Under the pieces are notes generated by a model. That model saw only the letters and a list, made by a program, of their open reading frames with translations. It was not told the origin of the DNA and searched no databases. This document shows positions 18,170 through 28,300 of a stretch of 64,000 nucleotides of DNA, piece by piece (within the stretch, counting starts at the first letter, position 1; every line of letters starts with the position of its first letter). Location: NCBI RefSeq assembly GCF_014083945.1, contig NZ_CP046444.1, positions 806,001-870,000 of the forward strand. Direction: 5' to 3'. The translations under genes were made by a program, and so were the position numbers. This DNA comes from Granulicella sp. 5B5. Its GTDB lineage: Bacteria; Acidobacteriota; Terriglobia; Terriglobales; Acidobacteriaceae.

Positions 18170-19347
18170 CGCACCCCTCCAAACACCACAGCAAACGCCT
18201 GCTCAAAATCAGCGATCAGGTCTTTCGGCGCCTCCAGCCCAACTGACAGTCGAATCAGCCTGTCCGTCACCCCCAGTCGCTCACGGATCTCCAGAGGAAT
18301 ATCGCAGTGGGACGCCGTCGCCGGATTTGTAATCAGCGTCTCCACACTACCCAGGCTCTCCGCACACGTGCACAGCTTCAGCGCATTGATGAACCGCAGC
18401 GACTCTTCGGTCGTCGCCTTTAATTCAAATGCCAGCATTCCGCCGTACCCCTTCTGCTGCCGCGTCGCCAGCGCCTTCTGCGGAAACGAATCAAGCCCGG
18501 GATAGTACACTCGCTCCACGCGCGGATACACTTCTAGCCATTCGGCCACCTGCTGGGCATGTTGGCAGTGCAATGCGAGCCGGGCCGGCAGCGTCTTCAC
18601 ACCCTGCAGCGTCAGCCACGAGTCCATTGGCGACGCGATCGTTCCCAGCGTCTTGCGCACCAGCCTCAGCCGCTCCGTAATCTCCTGGCTATGCGTCGCC
18701 AACGATCCGCCTATCGTCGCATTGTGCCCATCAATATACTTCGTCGTCGACAGCATCGAGATGTCCGCGCCCAGTCCCAGCACATCCTGCAACAGCGGTG
18801 TCAGAAACGTATTGTCAACCGCCAGCAACGTGTTTTCCCGCGCATGCGCGATCTCGGCCAGCGCCTTCACATCGCTCAACTTCAACGTTGGGTTCGCCGG
18901 TGTCTCCACAAAGATCAGCCGCGTATTCGTCCGCAGGCCGTCTTTCACAGCCTGGGGATTTGAAGTGTCCACGAAGCTATACTCGATACCAAAGTTCCCC
19001 AGCACCTGTTGAAACAGGCGCACCGTACCGCCATAAATCACCTCGGACAGCAGCACATGGTCGCCGGCCTTCAACAACCCCAGGCACAGCGTGCTGATCG
19101 CCCCCATCCCTGAACGGAAACACAGTGCGGTCGGCGTGCCCTCCAGCGCGGAGATCGCCTGCTCCAGCGCATTTACGGTAGGGTTCGCTCCACGCGAATA
19201 GCCGTACCCCTTCGTCACCCCCACTGATTCGTGAATATATGTAGCTGTCTGGTGGATCGGAAACAGAATCGAATTTGATTGATACTCGTAGGCTCGATTG
19301 GTATGAATCGCCAGGGTCGAGGGCTGAAAATCGGGACGCTCGGACAT
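18166..19347 (-). CDS. Cystathionine gamma-synthase/lyase family PLP enzyme (first of pair)
   Basis: PLP-dependent transsulfuration enzyme of 393 residues. It has GYGYSRGANPTVNALE near 47-62, ETPANPTLKLSDV, LLAVDNTF and the Schiff-base lysine K203 in MLSTTKYIDGHNATIGG. The ATG at 19347 follows GAGGAGAAGGC, a good ribosome site. It is the first gene of an overlapping pair with the TTG-started paralogue downstream. The paralogues are clearly diverged from each other (for example HSATKFLCGH against LSTTKYIDGH), so they are probably not a recent duplication. Involved in sulfur amino-acid synthesis in the cytosol; the exact reaction is uncertain. Confidence 0.86.
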   Translation of the reverse strand: MSERPDFQPSTLAIHTNRAYEYQSNSILFPIHQTATYIHESVGVTKGYGYSRGANPTVNALEQAISALEGTPTALCFRSGMGAISTLCLGLLKAGDHVLLSEVIYGGTVRLFQQVLGNFGIEYSFVDTSNPQAVKDGLRTNTRLIFVETPANPTLKLSDVKALAEIAHARENTLLAVDNTFLTPLLQDVLGLGADISMLSTTKYIDGHNATIGGSLATHSQEITERLRLVRKTLGTIASPMDSWLTLQGVKTLPARLALHCQHAQQVAEWLEVYPRVERVYYPGLDSFPQKALATRQQKGYGGMLAFELKATTEESLRFINALKLCTCAESLGSVETLITNPATASHCDIPLEIRERLGVTDRLIRLSVGLEAPKDLIADFEQAFAVVFGGVR

Positions 19348-19499
19348 GCCTTCTCCTCGAGCGCGAGGCTAGGCTGTTGCTCCGGGAAGACCGAGCGCAG
19401 CCGTCGACTGCAAATCAGGTCATCGCAGAGCCGCTGGCGCGCTCACGCATCGCAAGACTTTATGGTAACGCGTTCCCTGATAAGCCTGCGCACCTCGGC

Positions 19500-19640
19500 C
19501 TGCCGCAGATTGAACTCCTGCCTCGAACAAGCCCTTTGGGTTATTGAGGTGAAATATAATCCCTGCCGTCATCCTTGATTGATTTTGAAAGTTGTTCTGC
19601 CCGTTCGGCACAGTGGTAAATAGAAACTCTCTGAACGCAA
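19500..19640 (-). pseudogene. Possible C-terminal fragment of an outer-membrane beta-barrel protein
   Basis: A minus-strand reading contains FREFLFTTVPNGQNNFQNQS followed by RMTAGIIFHLN. This resembles the last strands of small acidobacterial outer-membrane barrels, where an asparagine-rich QNN turn is followed by a strand ending in VFHF or VFRF. The surrounding frame has no start or domain support and nothing upstream completes the protein. It lies in the long region between the transsulfuration genes and the second TonB receptor. Tentative. Confidence 0.35.
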
Positions 19641-19701
19641 AGTCAAGCAAATTTCTACCCACACCCCACGCCTGCATAGCCAACCTGTCCTCTAAAGTCA
19701 A

Positions 19702-20200
19702 CCTGCAGGACTGCGGATAAACACTCCGGGGAGTGCGTCAAATCACTGCCGATTCGCGCATTCGGCTCCAGCTTCCGTCTGTATCGGGCTCGCCCTTAAT
19801 TTTCTGTCTGCAGACCCCCTATGCTCGGCAATCAGACACCGGCCGCCAGACCTGGACCAACTCCCTCCGCACCTCCTGGGGGATAGAAAGATATTTTTAG
19901 CTACCCACAAGTTGCGATATTCTTAGGTCAAACGACCACGACGTCAAGCCCTTGGGCCTCTCCGGAACGGATCTTCACCGCTTTTTCTTGAAACTCCCAT
20001 TGACCACCTTCAGCTGTTCCCGCTGATCGGTTCAGCGGACGCTCACCCCAGCGGTTCGTCTCCAGTCAGCCCAACCTCGCCCAGAGTTCTTCTGGGCACA
20101 GCGCGGCTCAGTACCCGTTCAACGTCAGCAATATCGCTCATACTCGCCTCACTCAACGCCACGTTCCACCGGCACGTGCATGTTTCATGACTCATACTTC
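19702..20200. other. Intergenic region upstream of the second TonB receptor
   Basis: About 500 nt with no recognisable gene. It should hold the promoter and part of the long 5' leader of the receptor gene. No repeat copy was seen here, and I could not fit a known riboswitch class. Confidence 0.4.
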
Positions 20201-20242
20201 CCGGCTAACCCGGAGAGCACCGTACTCTCCTTCGGCAGCCGG
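20201..20242 (+). promoter_or_regulatory. Nested stem-loop in the leader of the TonB receptor gene
   Basis: CCGGCT (20201-20206) pairs with AGCCGG (20237-20242), and inside it GGAGAG (20212-20217) pairs with CTCTCC (20225-20230). This two-tier hairpin ends about 17 nt before the GGAGGG ribosome site of the receptor gene. It could control translation or mark a processing site. No known riboswitch class was recognised. Confidence 0.4.
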
Positions 20243-20272
20243 AAAAGCAATCTTTTTCAGGAGGGAACTCGA

Positions 20273-23200
20273 GTGCAATTTCTCAAGTCCAGACGCTTCG
20301 CATACCAGCTCTTCGTACCTGTTGTCCTCGCCGCGCTCGCCTTGGCTGGCCTCTCTGCCACCGCATTCGCCCAGCAGACCCTCGGCGGCATCACCGGCAC
20401 GGTGACTGACCCTCAGGGCAGCGCCATCCCCGGTGCCACCATCACCGCCATCTCGGACGACACCAAGCTCTCCCGCTCGGCCACCAGCAACGCGCAGGGC
20501 AGCTATCAACTCAATGACCTCCCCATCGGCAAGTACACCGTCACGGTCACAATGCAGGGCTTCTCCGCCACCAAGTTCCCAGGCATCGTCGTCCAGGCCG
20601 ACCGTACCGACACCCTGCCCGCGCAGCTTGCCGTCGGTGGCGCCTCGGACTCCGTCACCGTCGACTTCAATCCCCTTCTCAACGCCGTCGACACCACTAA
20701 CGGGTACGTCCTCGACAAGGACCAGATCCAGTCCATCCCTCTGCCCACCGGCAGCTTCACCGGCGTCGCCATCCTCTCGCCCGGCGTCAATGCTGAGCTC
20801 CCCTCCGGCACCGGCGCCAACGACGGACTCGGCAACCAGCCCATCTGGGCCAACGGACAGCGAGACACCTCCAACAGCTTCTCCCTCAACGGCGTCGACA
20901 GCTCCAACCTCTTCAACGGCAAATCCACCAGCGCCGTAACCTCGGCACGCGTCATCAACAGCACCGGCTCCTCCGGCGGCAGCGCGGGCGGCATCATCGT
21001 CTCGGCCGCATCTGTCTATCTCTCCATCGGCAACGCTATTCCCACGCCCGCCCCGGAAACTATTGCTGAAGTCAAGGTCAACGCGTCCATGTACGACGCC
21101 TCGCAGGGTTCTACATCTGGCGCGCACATCGATCTCTCCACTGCCTCCGGCACCAACGACTACCACGGCACCGTCTACGGTCATCGCGGGACCAACTGGA
21201 TCAACGCAGCCCCCTTCTTCTTCAAGAACGATGGCGACATCCCTGAGAATCTCAAGAATCCCGAGTTGCATCGTTATGTCCTCGGCGGAACCGTCGGCGG
21301 TCCCATCATCAAGAACAAGCTCTTCGCCTTCTTCGCCTATCAGCATCTCCAGGTTTCGGACTCCGCCATCGGCTACTCCTTCCTCGACGTCCCCGTAGGC
21401 CTCAGCGACTCCACCCGCGACGCCGGAGGCTTCGCGGGCATCGTCAATGCGCAGTACGATACCGCCATCGGGACGCCCGGCGGCGGCGCCATCGACAACA
21501 CCGCGCTTGCCCTCTTCAACTCCCCTGCTCTGCCCGGCGAGCCCGGCAAGTGGCTCATCCCCAATGACACAGGGTCGAGCCTGCTGTCGGCCACGCACCC
21601 CTTCAATGCCTTCCTTCCCGGCACCGGCCGCTTCAAGGCTGACACCGCCGTCGCCAACATCGACTACAACGCCACCAGCAAAGACACCCTCTCGCTCAAG
21701 TACTTCTACCAACACGATCCCACCCTTGCGCCCTACGCATACTCCAGCGTCCCCGGCTTTACGGAGCACCTCGACTCCGGCGCGCAGGTCTTTTCCATCA
21801 TCAATACTTATCTGGTCAAGTCGAACCTCTCCACCACTGAGTCGCTCGGCTTCCTCCGCGAAAAAATCTACGCCGACAACGAGCAACCCTTCGGCCCAGG
21901 CGCCATCCCCGGCGGCTCCATCGGCACCGCCTCCATCAACGAGTTCGGCTCCAATTACTTCCCCGGCGTCTCCATCTACAACGTCCTCGGTGACGCCGCT
22001 TATAACGCAGGCGTCAGCACAGGAGTGCTCAACATCGGCCCCAACGCCGAAGGTCAGGCATCCAACGTCGGCGTCTTCCAGAACCGCCTCCAGCCCGCCG
22101 GCAACGGTATCTGGACCATCGGGAAACACACCATCAGCTTCGGCACGAGCTATAGCTATACGCAGCTCAACACCATCGACAAGCGCACCAATACAGGCTC
22201 CGTTGCCACCGATGATCTCAGCGCCTTCGCTCAGGGCTACGTCACTCCGGGCAGCTCCTCCACCGGCTTCTACGTCAGCTCGTTCCTCCAGGGCGACGCC
22301 AGCCGCTACTACCGCGCCAATCAGATCGGCAGCTACGTGCAGGACAAGTTCCAAGTCATACCCACCCTCTCGCTCACTGCGGGCCTGCGCTACGACTGGG
22401 ACGGCGGTCTCAGCGAGAAGTACGGTCGCCTCTTCAACTTCGATCCCAGCCTCTACAACTACAACGCCGGCTCGGATACCATCGTGAACCCCGGCTTCAT
22501 CATCGCCGGCAACAACGTCAACGGCACCCCTGGTGTCAGCAAAACCACGCTCACCGGCCGCCAGTGGGGCATCGCGCCGCGCATTGGCGCCGCCTGGCAG
22601 CCTGAAATGTTCCATAACAAGGTCGTCGTTCGCTCCGGTTTCGGTATGTACTACGACCGCGGCGAGCTCTTCACCTACTTCTCGCCCGGTTACGCCATCG
22701 GCACCGTCACCGGCGGCCCGTTCGGCGTAAACCAGCAGCTCCCCTTCGTCACGGCTTCCACCTGCACCGTCGGTAGCCTCTACAGCTACTACATCCCCAC
22801 CTGCGGCGGCGCAGGCGGCTCCAACCCCCCGGTCAATGCTCCGGATGATGCCGATGGAGACCTCGCAAACCCCTACGGTCTCGTCCTCAACAATCCTGTG
22901 TCCAGCAATCCCAAAGCGTCGGACCTCAGCAAATATCTTCCCAACCTCGCTCAGATCGGTAACGGTGGTCAGCCCATATCGCTCGGCGTCTATGACCGCG
23001 CCAACAAGCTGCCCTATACCTACAACTACACGCTCGATGTCCAGTGGCAACCCCGCAATGACCTCGTCTTCGAGCTCGGTTACGTCGGCAACCTGGGCCG
23101 TCATCAGGTCATCCCGGTTCCCTTCAATCAGCCGGGCATCGCCAACCCATCTGCCCCCATCCACGGCGAGAACTACTCCTATGGCTATCAGGTCCAGGGA

Positions 23201-24253
23201 CCGGTCGGCTGCGCAGCCACCTTCAGCTGCGCTCCTATCGCCCTGCCTGACGGGACAACCTACCGCTACGACTACGAAGGCGGCAACGTCGACCATCGCG
23301 TACCCTACGTCGGTTACGCCGCCGAGTCCATCTCCTACAAGGCAGCAGGTGTTGATGCCTACAACGCCCTCACCGCGCACCTTGAAAAGCGCATGAGCAA
23401 GAACATCCAGTTCGCAGCCTCATACACCTACTCCCACGCCCTCGACGAGCAGTCCGGCCTCGGCTTGTTCTACAACGGCAACAATCCCCTCGACCTGCGC
23501 GACGGCTACGCATCGGCCGACTTCGATCGCACCCACGTCATCAACTTCAACTACGTCTTCCGCATGCCCGACCTCATCCACGAGAAAAACATCGCCAGCG
23601 ATTTCGCGAACGGCTGGTCGCTCGTTGGCCTCACCGTTCTGCAGTCCGGCCAGCCTTACTCGGTCATTGACTACACCGGCGCTATCGGCAGCGTCTATTA
23701 CTCCACCTCGAACGGCATCACCAACCCCATCGTGCCGCTGAACTACGGCGCATGCACAGCGAAGTCTGCCGTAACCGGCAAATCCGGCGCCTTTGGCGAT
23801 TACGCTCTCAATGCCAACTGCTTCACCATCCCTCTCCTCACCCCTGGTCCGGGCGGTAGCTTCAACGGCGCCATTCCCTCCACCGACCCCTACGAGACGG
23901 GCTTCACCACCGGTCAGCGCAACATCTTCCGCCAGGCCTTCCAGAAGCGCGCCGACGCCTCCCTCGTCAAGATGACAAAGTTCAGCGATCGTTATTCGTT
24001 GAAGTACACCTTTGACGTCTACAACCTCACCAACACCTCCAGCTTCGACGTCCCCGGCAACGAAGTCTCGCAAAACGAAAACTATAACGCTGTCCCGCAG
24101 CAGGGCACTCCGGTCAGCCCCGGCACCTGCAGCGCCGCTGGTGTCGGCTCCGTCTCAGGCAGCTTCTACAATTGCCCGTTCGGCCTCGGCGTGGTCAGCC
24201 ACACCATCGGCAGCCCCCGCCAGGTCCAGATGTCATTGCAATTCCTCTTCTAA
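20273..24253 (+). CDS. TonB-dependent receptor, Oar-like, large
   Basis: Outer-membrane receptor of about 1326 residues. The GTG at 20273 is chosen because GGAGGG lies 7 nt upstream; the longer frame from 20180 has no ribosome site. The signal peptide is MQFLKSRRFAYQ plus a hydrophobic core ending AFAQQ. It is followed by a CarboxypepD_reg domain (GGITGTVTDPQGSAIPGATI) at about 40-120. The plug contains PIWANGQRDTSNSFSLNGVD and STSGAHIDLSTASGTNDYHG. The barrel carries many aromatic strands, with NFNYVFRMPDL and YSLKYTFDVYNLTNTSSFDV near the end, and the terminus is VQMSLQFLF. This family is greatly expanded in Acidobacteriaceae and thought to import plant polymer fragments. It stands as a single gene with a strong downstream terminator. 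Confidence 0.9.
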   Translation: MQFLKSRRFAYQLFVPVVLAALALAGLSATAFAQQTLGGITGTVTDPQGSAIPGATITAISDDTKLSRSATSNAQGSYQLNDLPIGKYTVTVTMQGFSATKFPGIVVQADRTDTLPAQLAVGGASDSVTVDFNPLLNAVDTTNGYVLDKDQIQSIPLPTGSFTGVAILSPGVNAELPSGTGANDGLGNQPIWANGQRDTSNSFSLNGVDSSNLFNGKSTSAVTSARVINSTGSSGGSAGGIIVSAASVYLSIGNAIPTPAPETIAEVKVNASMYDASQGSTSGAHIDLSTASGTNDYHGTVYGHRGTNWINAAPFFFKNDGDIPENLKNPELHRYVLGGTVGGPIIKNKLFAFFAYQHLQVSDSAIGYSFLDVPVGLSDSTRDAGGFAGIVNAQYDTAIGTPGGGAIDNTALALFNSPALPGEPGKWLIPNDTGSSLLSATHPFNAFLPGTGRFKADTAVANIDYNATSKDTLSLKYFYQHDPTLAPYAYSSVPGFTEHLDSGAQVFSIINTYLVKSNLSTTESLGFLREKIYADNEQPFGPGAIPGGSIGTASINEFGSNYFPGVSIYNVLGDAAYNAGVSTGVLNIGPNAEGQASNVGVFQNRLQPAGNGIWTIGKHTISFGTSYSYTQLNTIDKRTNTGSVATDDLSAFAQGYVTPGSSSTGFYVSSFLQGDASRYYRANQIGSYVQDKFQVIPTLSLTAGLRYDWDGGLSEKYGRLFNFDPSLYNYNAGSDTIVNPGFIIAGNNVNGTPGVSKTTLTGRQWGIAPRIGAAWQPEMFHNKVVVRSGFGMYYDRGELFTYFSPGYAIGTVTGGPFGVNQQLPFVTASTCTVGSLYSYYIPTCGGAGGSNPPVNAPDDADGDLANPYGLVLNNPVSSNPKASDLSKYLPNLAQIGNGGQPISLGVYDRANKLPYTYNYTLDVQWQPRNDLVFELGYVGNLGRHQVIPVPFNQPGIANPSAPIHGENYSYGYQVQGPVGCAATFSCAPIALPDGTTYRYDYEGGNVDHRVPYVGYAAESISYKAAGVDAYNALTAHLEKRMSKNIQFAASYTYSHALDEQSGLGLFYNGNNPLDLRDGYASADFDRTHVINFNYVFRMPDLIHEKNIASDFANGWSLVGLTVLQSGQPYSVIDYTGAIGSVYYSTSNGITNPIVPLNYGACTAKSAVTGKSGAFGDYALNANCFTIPLLTPGPGGSFNGAIPSTDPYETGFTTGQRNIFRQAFQKRADASLVKMTKFSDRYSLKYTFDVYNLTNTSSFDVPGNEVSQNENYNAVPQQGTPVSPGTCSAAGVGSVSGSFYNCPFGLGVVSHTIGSPRQVQMSLQFLF

Positions 24254-24270
24254 CCCAGTTGCAAAAAACC

Positions 24271-24303
24271 GATGGCGCATGCGGTCGCTCCGCATGCGCC
24301 ATC
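24271..24303 (+). terminator. Terminator-like hairpin after the TonB receptor
   Basis: A perfect 14-bp stem GATGGCGCATGCGG / CCGCATGCGCCATC with a 5-nt TCGCT loop lies 17 nt after the stop codon. It is followed by a short T-containing stretch (cctcgttt). It also lies just past the 3' end of the convergent LysR gene. Confidence 0.75.
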
Positions 24304-24349
24304 CTCGTTTGAAGAACTGCTAACTGTTGCACAATCACAATCCGTCCGA

Positions 24350-25258
24350 CTAATTCCCCCCACTACGCTGGATCTTGGCCTTGTTCTCGCCTAACAGAGC
24401 CAGAAATTCCCCCAGAGCCACTCCCTGATTGCCACGCTTCCATACCACCGACAGCCCCAGAGACAAACGGTTCGGCTCGAATGTGCTAAACGCCAGGCCG
24501 CGTGTGCGAAGATGACGTACGCCCGACGGCACCAACGCCACACCCTCACCCGCCTCCACCAGCGTCAACACGCCCGACCACGTCGGTGACGTGTTCACAA
24601 TCTTCGGGGTAAAACCCTCTTCAGCACACAGAGCCACAAACTTGTCGAATATCACTGGGGACGCCTTGCGGTCGCACAGCACCACATGCTCATCAGCCAG
24701 TTGTTTGATCGTCACCCGCCGCCGCGCAAACGGATGATCCGGGCGCACTGCCACCACAATCGGGTCGCGGTACAAGAGTTCTGAATTCAGCGTCCGGTCG
24801 AACGGAGGCTCCAACGGCCGTGTCAGTCCCACATCGATGCGCCCTTCTTCCAGCGCAACCAGTTGCTCACTCGCATGCATGTCTAGCAGCGAAAGGCGTA
24901 TCCCCGGCCGCCGCCGCCGAAACTCGCGAATGATGCGCGGGAAAAACCCACCCGACCCCCACAGGAAAAACCCGATCGACAAGGTCCCCACCTCCCCCTG
25001 CAGAGACTGCCGTGTCAGGTCCACTGCACGCTCGGCCGCTGCCAGCGTCTTGCGTGCCTCTTCCAGAAAAACCTGCCCTTGTACCGTAAGTCGGATTTTG
25101 CGCGACGAGCGATCCAGCAGTCGCCCTCCAACTTCATCCTCAAGATCAAGAATCTGCTCGCTGATCGCCGATTGAGAAATATGCAGACGCTTTGCCGCGG
25201 CAGTGACGCTCCCATAATCCGCAATCGCTCTAAAATATCGAAGGTGCCTCAATTCCAT
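24350..25258 (-). CDS. LysR-family transcriptional regulator
   Basis: Regulator of 302 residues with an N-terminal winged helix-turn-helix (MELRHLRYFRAIADYGSVTA, then AAKRLHISQSAISEQILDLE) and a C-terminal periplasmic-binding-protein-like sensor domain from about 90. It reads divergently from the RND efflux operon, with 139 nt between the start codons. This is the usual layout for a LysR protein controlling its neighbour. A dyad with T-N11-A spacing lies just before its own start (25270-25284), suggesting autoregulation together with control of the pump. The inducer is unknown. No operon partner is seen on its side. Confidence 0.92.
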   Translation of the reverse strand: MELRHLRYFRAIADYGSVTAAAKRLHISQSAISEQILDLEDEVGGRLLDRSSRKIRLTVQGQVFLEEARKTLAAAERAVDLTRQSLQGEVGTLSIGFFLWGSGGFFPRIIREFRRRRPGIRLSLLDMHASEQLVALEEGRIDVGLTRPLEPPFDRTLNSELLYRDPIVVAVRPDHPFARRRVTIKQLADEHVVLCDRKASPVIFDKFVALCAEEGFTPKIVNTSPTWSGVLTLVEAGEGVALVPSGVRHLRTRGLAFSTFEPNRLSLGLSVVWKRGNQGVALGEFLALLGENKAKIQRSGGN

Positions 25259-25269
25259 GCCTTCATTCT

Positions 25270-25284
25270 ATCGGCATAACCGAT
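25270..25284. promoter_or_regulatory. Candidate LysR operator (T-N11-A dyad)
   Basis: ATCGGCATAACCGAT is a perfect 5-bp inverted repeat around CATAA, and T25271 and A25283 fit the T-N11-A rule for LysR-type regulators. It lies 12 nt upstream of the LysR start and about 115 nt upstream of the pump gene. Confidence 0.5.
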
Positions 25285-25397
25285 GGATTCACCCGGAAAG
25301 AACTGTTAGACCTTAACCATAGTTTTCAGTCTCTAATAGAGATAGAACGCCACTTGCGACTTCCTTCGCACGGCTTTCGATACGGAGTTGCCATTCC

Positions 25398-28300
25398 ATG
25401 GGAATCGTTCGGCTGGCGCTAAACCGGCCCTATACCTTTATCGTCCTCGCGATCCTTATCCTGATCGCTGCCCCGGTTCTCATCCTTCGCACGCCAACTG
25501 ACATCTTTCCCAACATCGACATACCTGTCGTCTCGGTCGCCTGGCAGTACACAGGCCTCAATGCCGAGGAGCTCGAAGGCCGTCTCACCACGCCCTACGA
25601 GAAGACGCTCACCACACTCGTCGACAACATTCAGCATATCGAGTCCACCACTCTCAACGGCCAAGTCATCGTTAAGATGTACCTCCAGCCCGGGGCCTCG
25701 CTTGACACCGCTAACTCTCAGGTCTCCGCGGCCTCTGAGTTCGAACTCCGCTCGCTGCCCCCCGGCATCCTTCCGCCGCAGATCATCAACTTCTCCGCTT
25801 CCAGCGTGCCGATCGTCCAGCTCGGCCTCTCCGGCAAAGGCCTCTCCGAGCAGCAGCTCAACGACATCGGACTCAACTTCATCCGCCCCCAGCTCGTCAC
25901 CATACCCGGCGCCGTCATTCCTAACGTCTACGGCGGCAAGCAGCGTTCCATCATGGTCAACCTTGACCCCAAGCGCATGCAGGCCGAAGGTCTCTCCCCA
26001 ACTGACATTCTCAATGCTCTCAATAACCAGAACGTCGTTGAGCCCAGCGGCACCGCTAAGATCGGCACAGCCGAGTATGACGTCCGGCTCAACTCCACAC
26101 CCTCAACGATCGAAGGGCTCAATAACCTTCCGATCAAGCAGGTCAACGGCGCTACCGTCTACATGAAAGACGTCGCCAACGTCGCCGACGGCGCCATCCC
26201 GCAGACCAACATCGTCCGCCAGGACGGCCATCGCGGCGTGCTCATCGTCGTCCTCAAGTCAGGCTCCGCCTCTACGCTCTCGGTCGTACAGGGCATCAAG
26301 GATATCCTGCCGCGCATCAGGGCCATCGTCAATCAGCCCAACCTCAAGATCACACCCATCGGCGACCAGTCCATCTTCGTCCGCGGCTCTATCAACGGAG
26401 TCATCCGCGAAGCCGTCATTGCCGCCGCGCTCACCGGGCTGATGATCTTGCTCTTCCTCGGCTCCTGGCGATCGACCCTCATCATCGCCATCTCGATTCC
26501 GCTGTCGATCCTGACCTCGATCATTATCCTCAGCTTCCTCGGCCAGACCATCAACATCATGACCCTCGGCGGCCTCGCGCTTGCCGTCGGAATCCTCGTC
26601 GACGACGCGACGGTCGAAATCGAAAACACCAACCGTTATCTCGAAGAGGGCTACGAGCTGCGCGAAGCGATTCTCGCCGGCGCGGCGCAGATCGCCATTC
26701 CCGCCCTCGTCGCCACGCTCTCTATTTGTATCGTCTTTCTGCCCATGTTCTTCCTCGCGGGCGTGTCGAGATACCTCTTTGTGCCGCTTGCCGAAGCCGT
26801 CGTCTTCGCCATGTTGGCCTCCTATTTCTTCTCCCGAACGATCGTTCCCACGCTCGCGATGTACCTGCTCAAAGCGCACGAGGATCATCTCGCGCCGACC
26901 CGCAACCCGCTCGTGCTGTTCCAACGATCGTTTGAGCGGGTCTTCGAGAAGATTCGCACGGCATACGTCGCATTGCTGGCGCGTCTCGTTGAGATACGCA
27001 AACTTTTCATCCCCGCATGGCTGCTGCTCTGCGTGCTTATCCTGCTGCTCGTTCCGTTCCTCGGCCAGAACTTCTTTCCCAACACGGACAACGGCTCGTT
27101 CATCCTGCATGTCCGCGCCAAGACCGGCACCCGTATTGAGGAGACGGCCCGTCTCTGCGACCTGATCGAACAGTCCATCCGCAAGACTGTCCCGCCCGAT
27201 CAGATGGACAACATCCTCGACAACATCGGGCTGCCCTACTCCACGCTCAACACCCAACACGCCACCAGCGGTCTCTTCGGCGCCGCCGACGCCGACATCC
27301 TCGTCTCCCTCAAGGAAGACCACTCCCCCACCGCCGACTATGTCCGCACCCTTCGTGAACAGCTGCCCCGCGAATATCCGGGAACAACCTTCTACTTCCT
27401 GCCGTCAGACATCGTGACCCAGATCCTCAACTTCGGCCTGCCCGCTCCCATCGATATCCAGATCGACGGCACCGACAATCGTGGCAACCGCAAGGTCGCC
27501 GCCACCATGCTCGACGAGTTGCGCCACGTTCCTGGCTTAGTTGATCTCCGCATCCAGCAGCCCGACGACTCCCCGGTCCTCAACGTCAACGTCGACCGCA
27601 CCAAGGCCTTGCAGGGCGGCTATACGCAACGCGACGTCGGCGCCTCGACCCTCAACATCCTCTCCGGCTCTACGCAGCTCTCGCCACAGTTCTTTCTCAG
27701 CCCTAAGAACGGCGTCACATACAACATCGTCGCGCAGACACCGCAGTACAACATTCAGTCTCTGCAGGACATCCAGAATATCCCCGTCACCTCACCTAAC
27801 GCGAAGTCCCCCGAGATTCTAACCGACGTCGCCAGCATCACGCCCGGCACCGAGCAACCTATCATCACTCACTACAACGTTCGCCGCACGCTCGACATCT
27901 ACGCCAACGTGCAGGACCGCGACCTCGGCTCTGTCGCCAAGGACGTTCAGAGCATCATCAACAAGAATCGGCAGAATCTTTCGCGCGGTAATTTCGTCAC
28001 CGTTCGCGGACAGGTTGAGACGATGAATGCCTCATACACAGGCCTGTTCTTCGGCCTTGGCTTCTCCATCGTCCTGGTGTACCTGCTCATCGTCGTCAAC
28101 TTCCAGTCCTGGCTCGATCCCTTCATCATCATCACGGCGCTCCCAGCGGCCATCTCAGGCATCGTGCTCTTTCTCATGCTCACTCACACCACACTGTCGG
28201 TCCCCGCTCTCATGGGCTCCATCATGTGCATGGGCGTGGCAACAGCCAATTCCATCCTTGTTGTCGCGTTTGCCAAGGAGCGACTCGCCGAGCACGCCGA

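Noticed and set aside
19348-19600. SAM riboswitch upstream of the transsulfuration genes
   Set aside because: Expected for sulfur genes, but I could not fit any SAM riboswitch core to the minus-strand leader.
20192-23380. 1062-codon open frame on the minus strand opposite the TonB receptor gene
   Set aside because: Shadow of the receptor gene caused by its C-rich third positions; low-complexity V/G/D/A-rich translation with no family motif.
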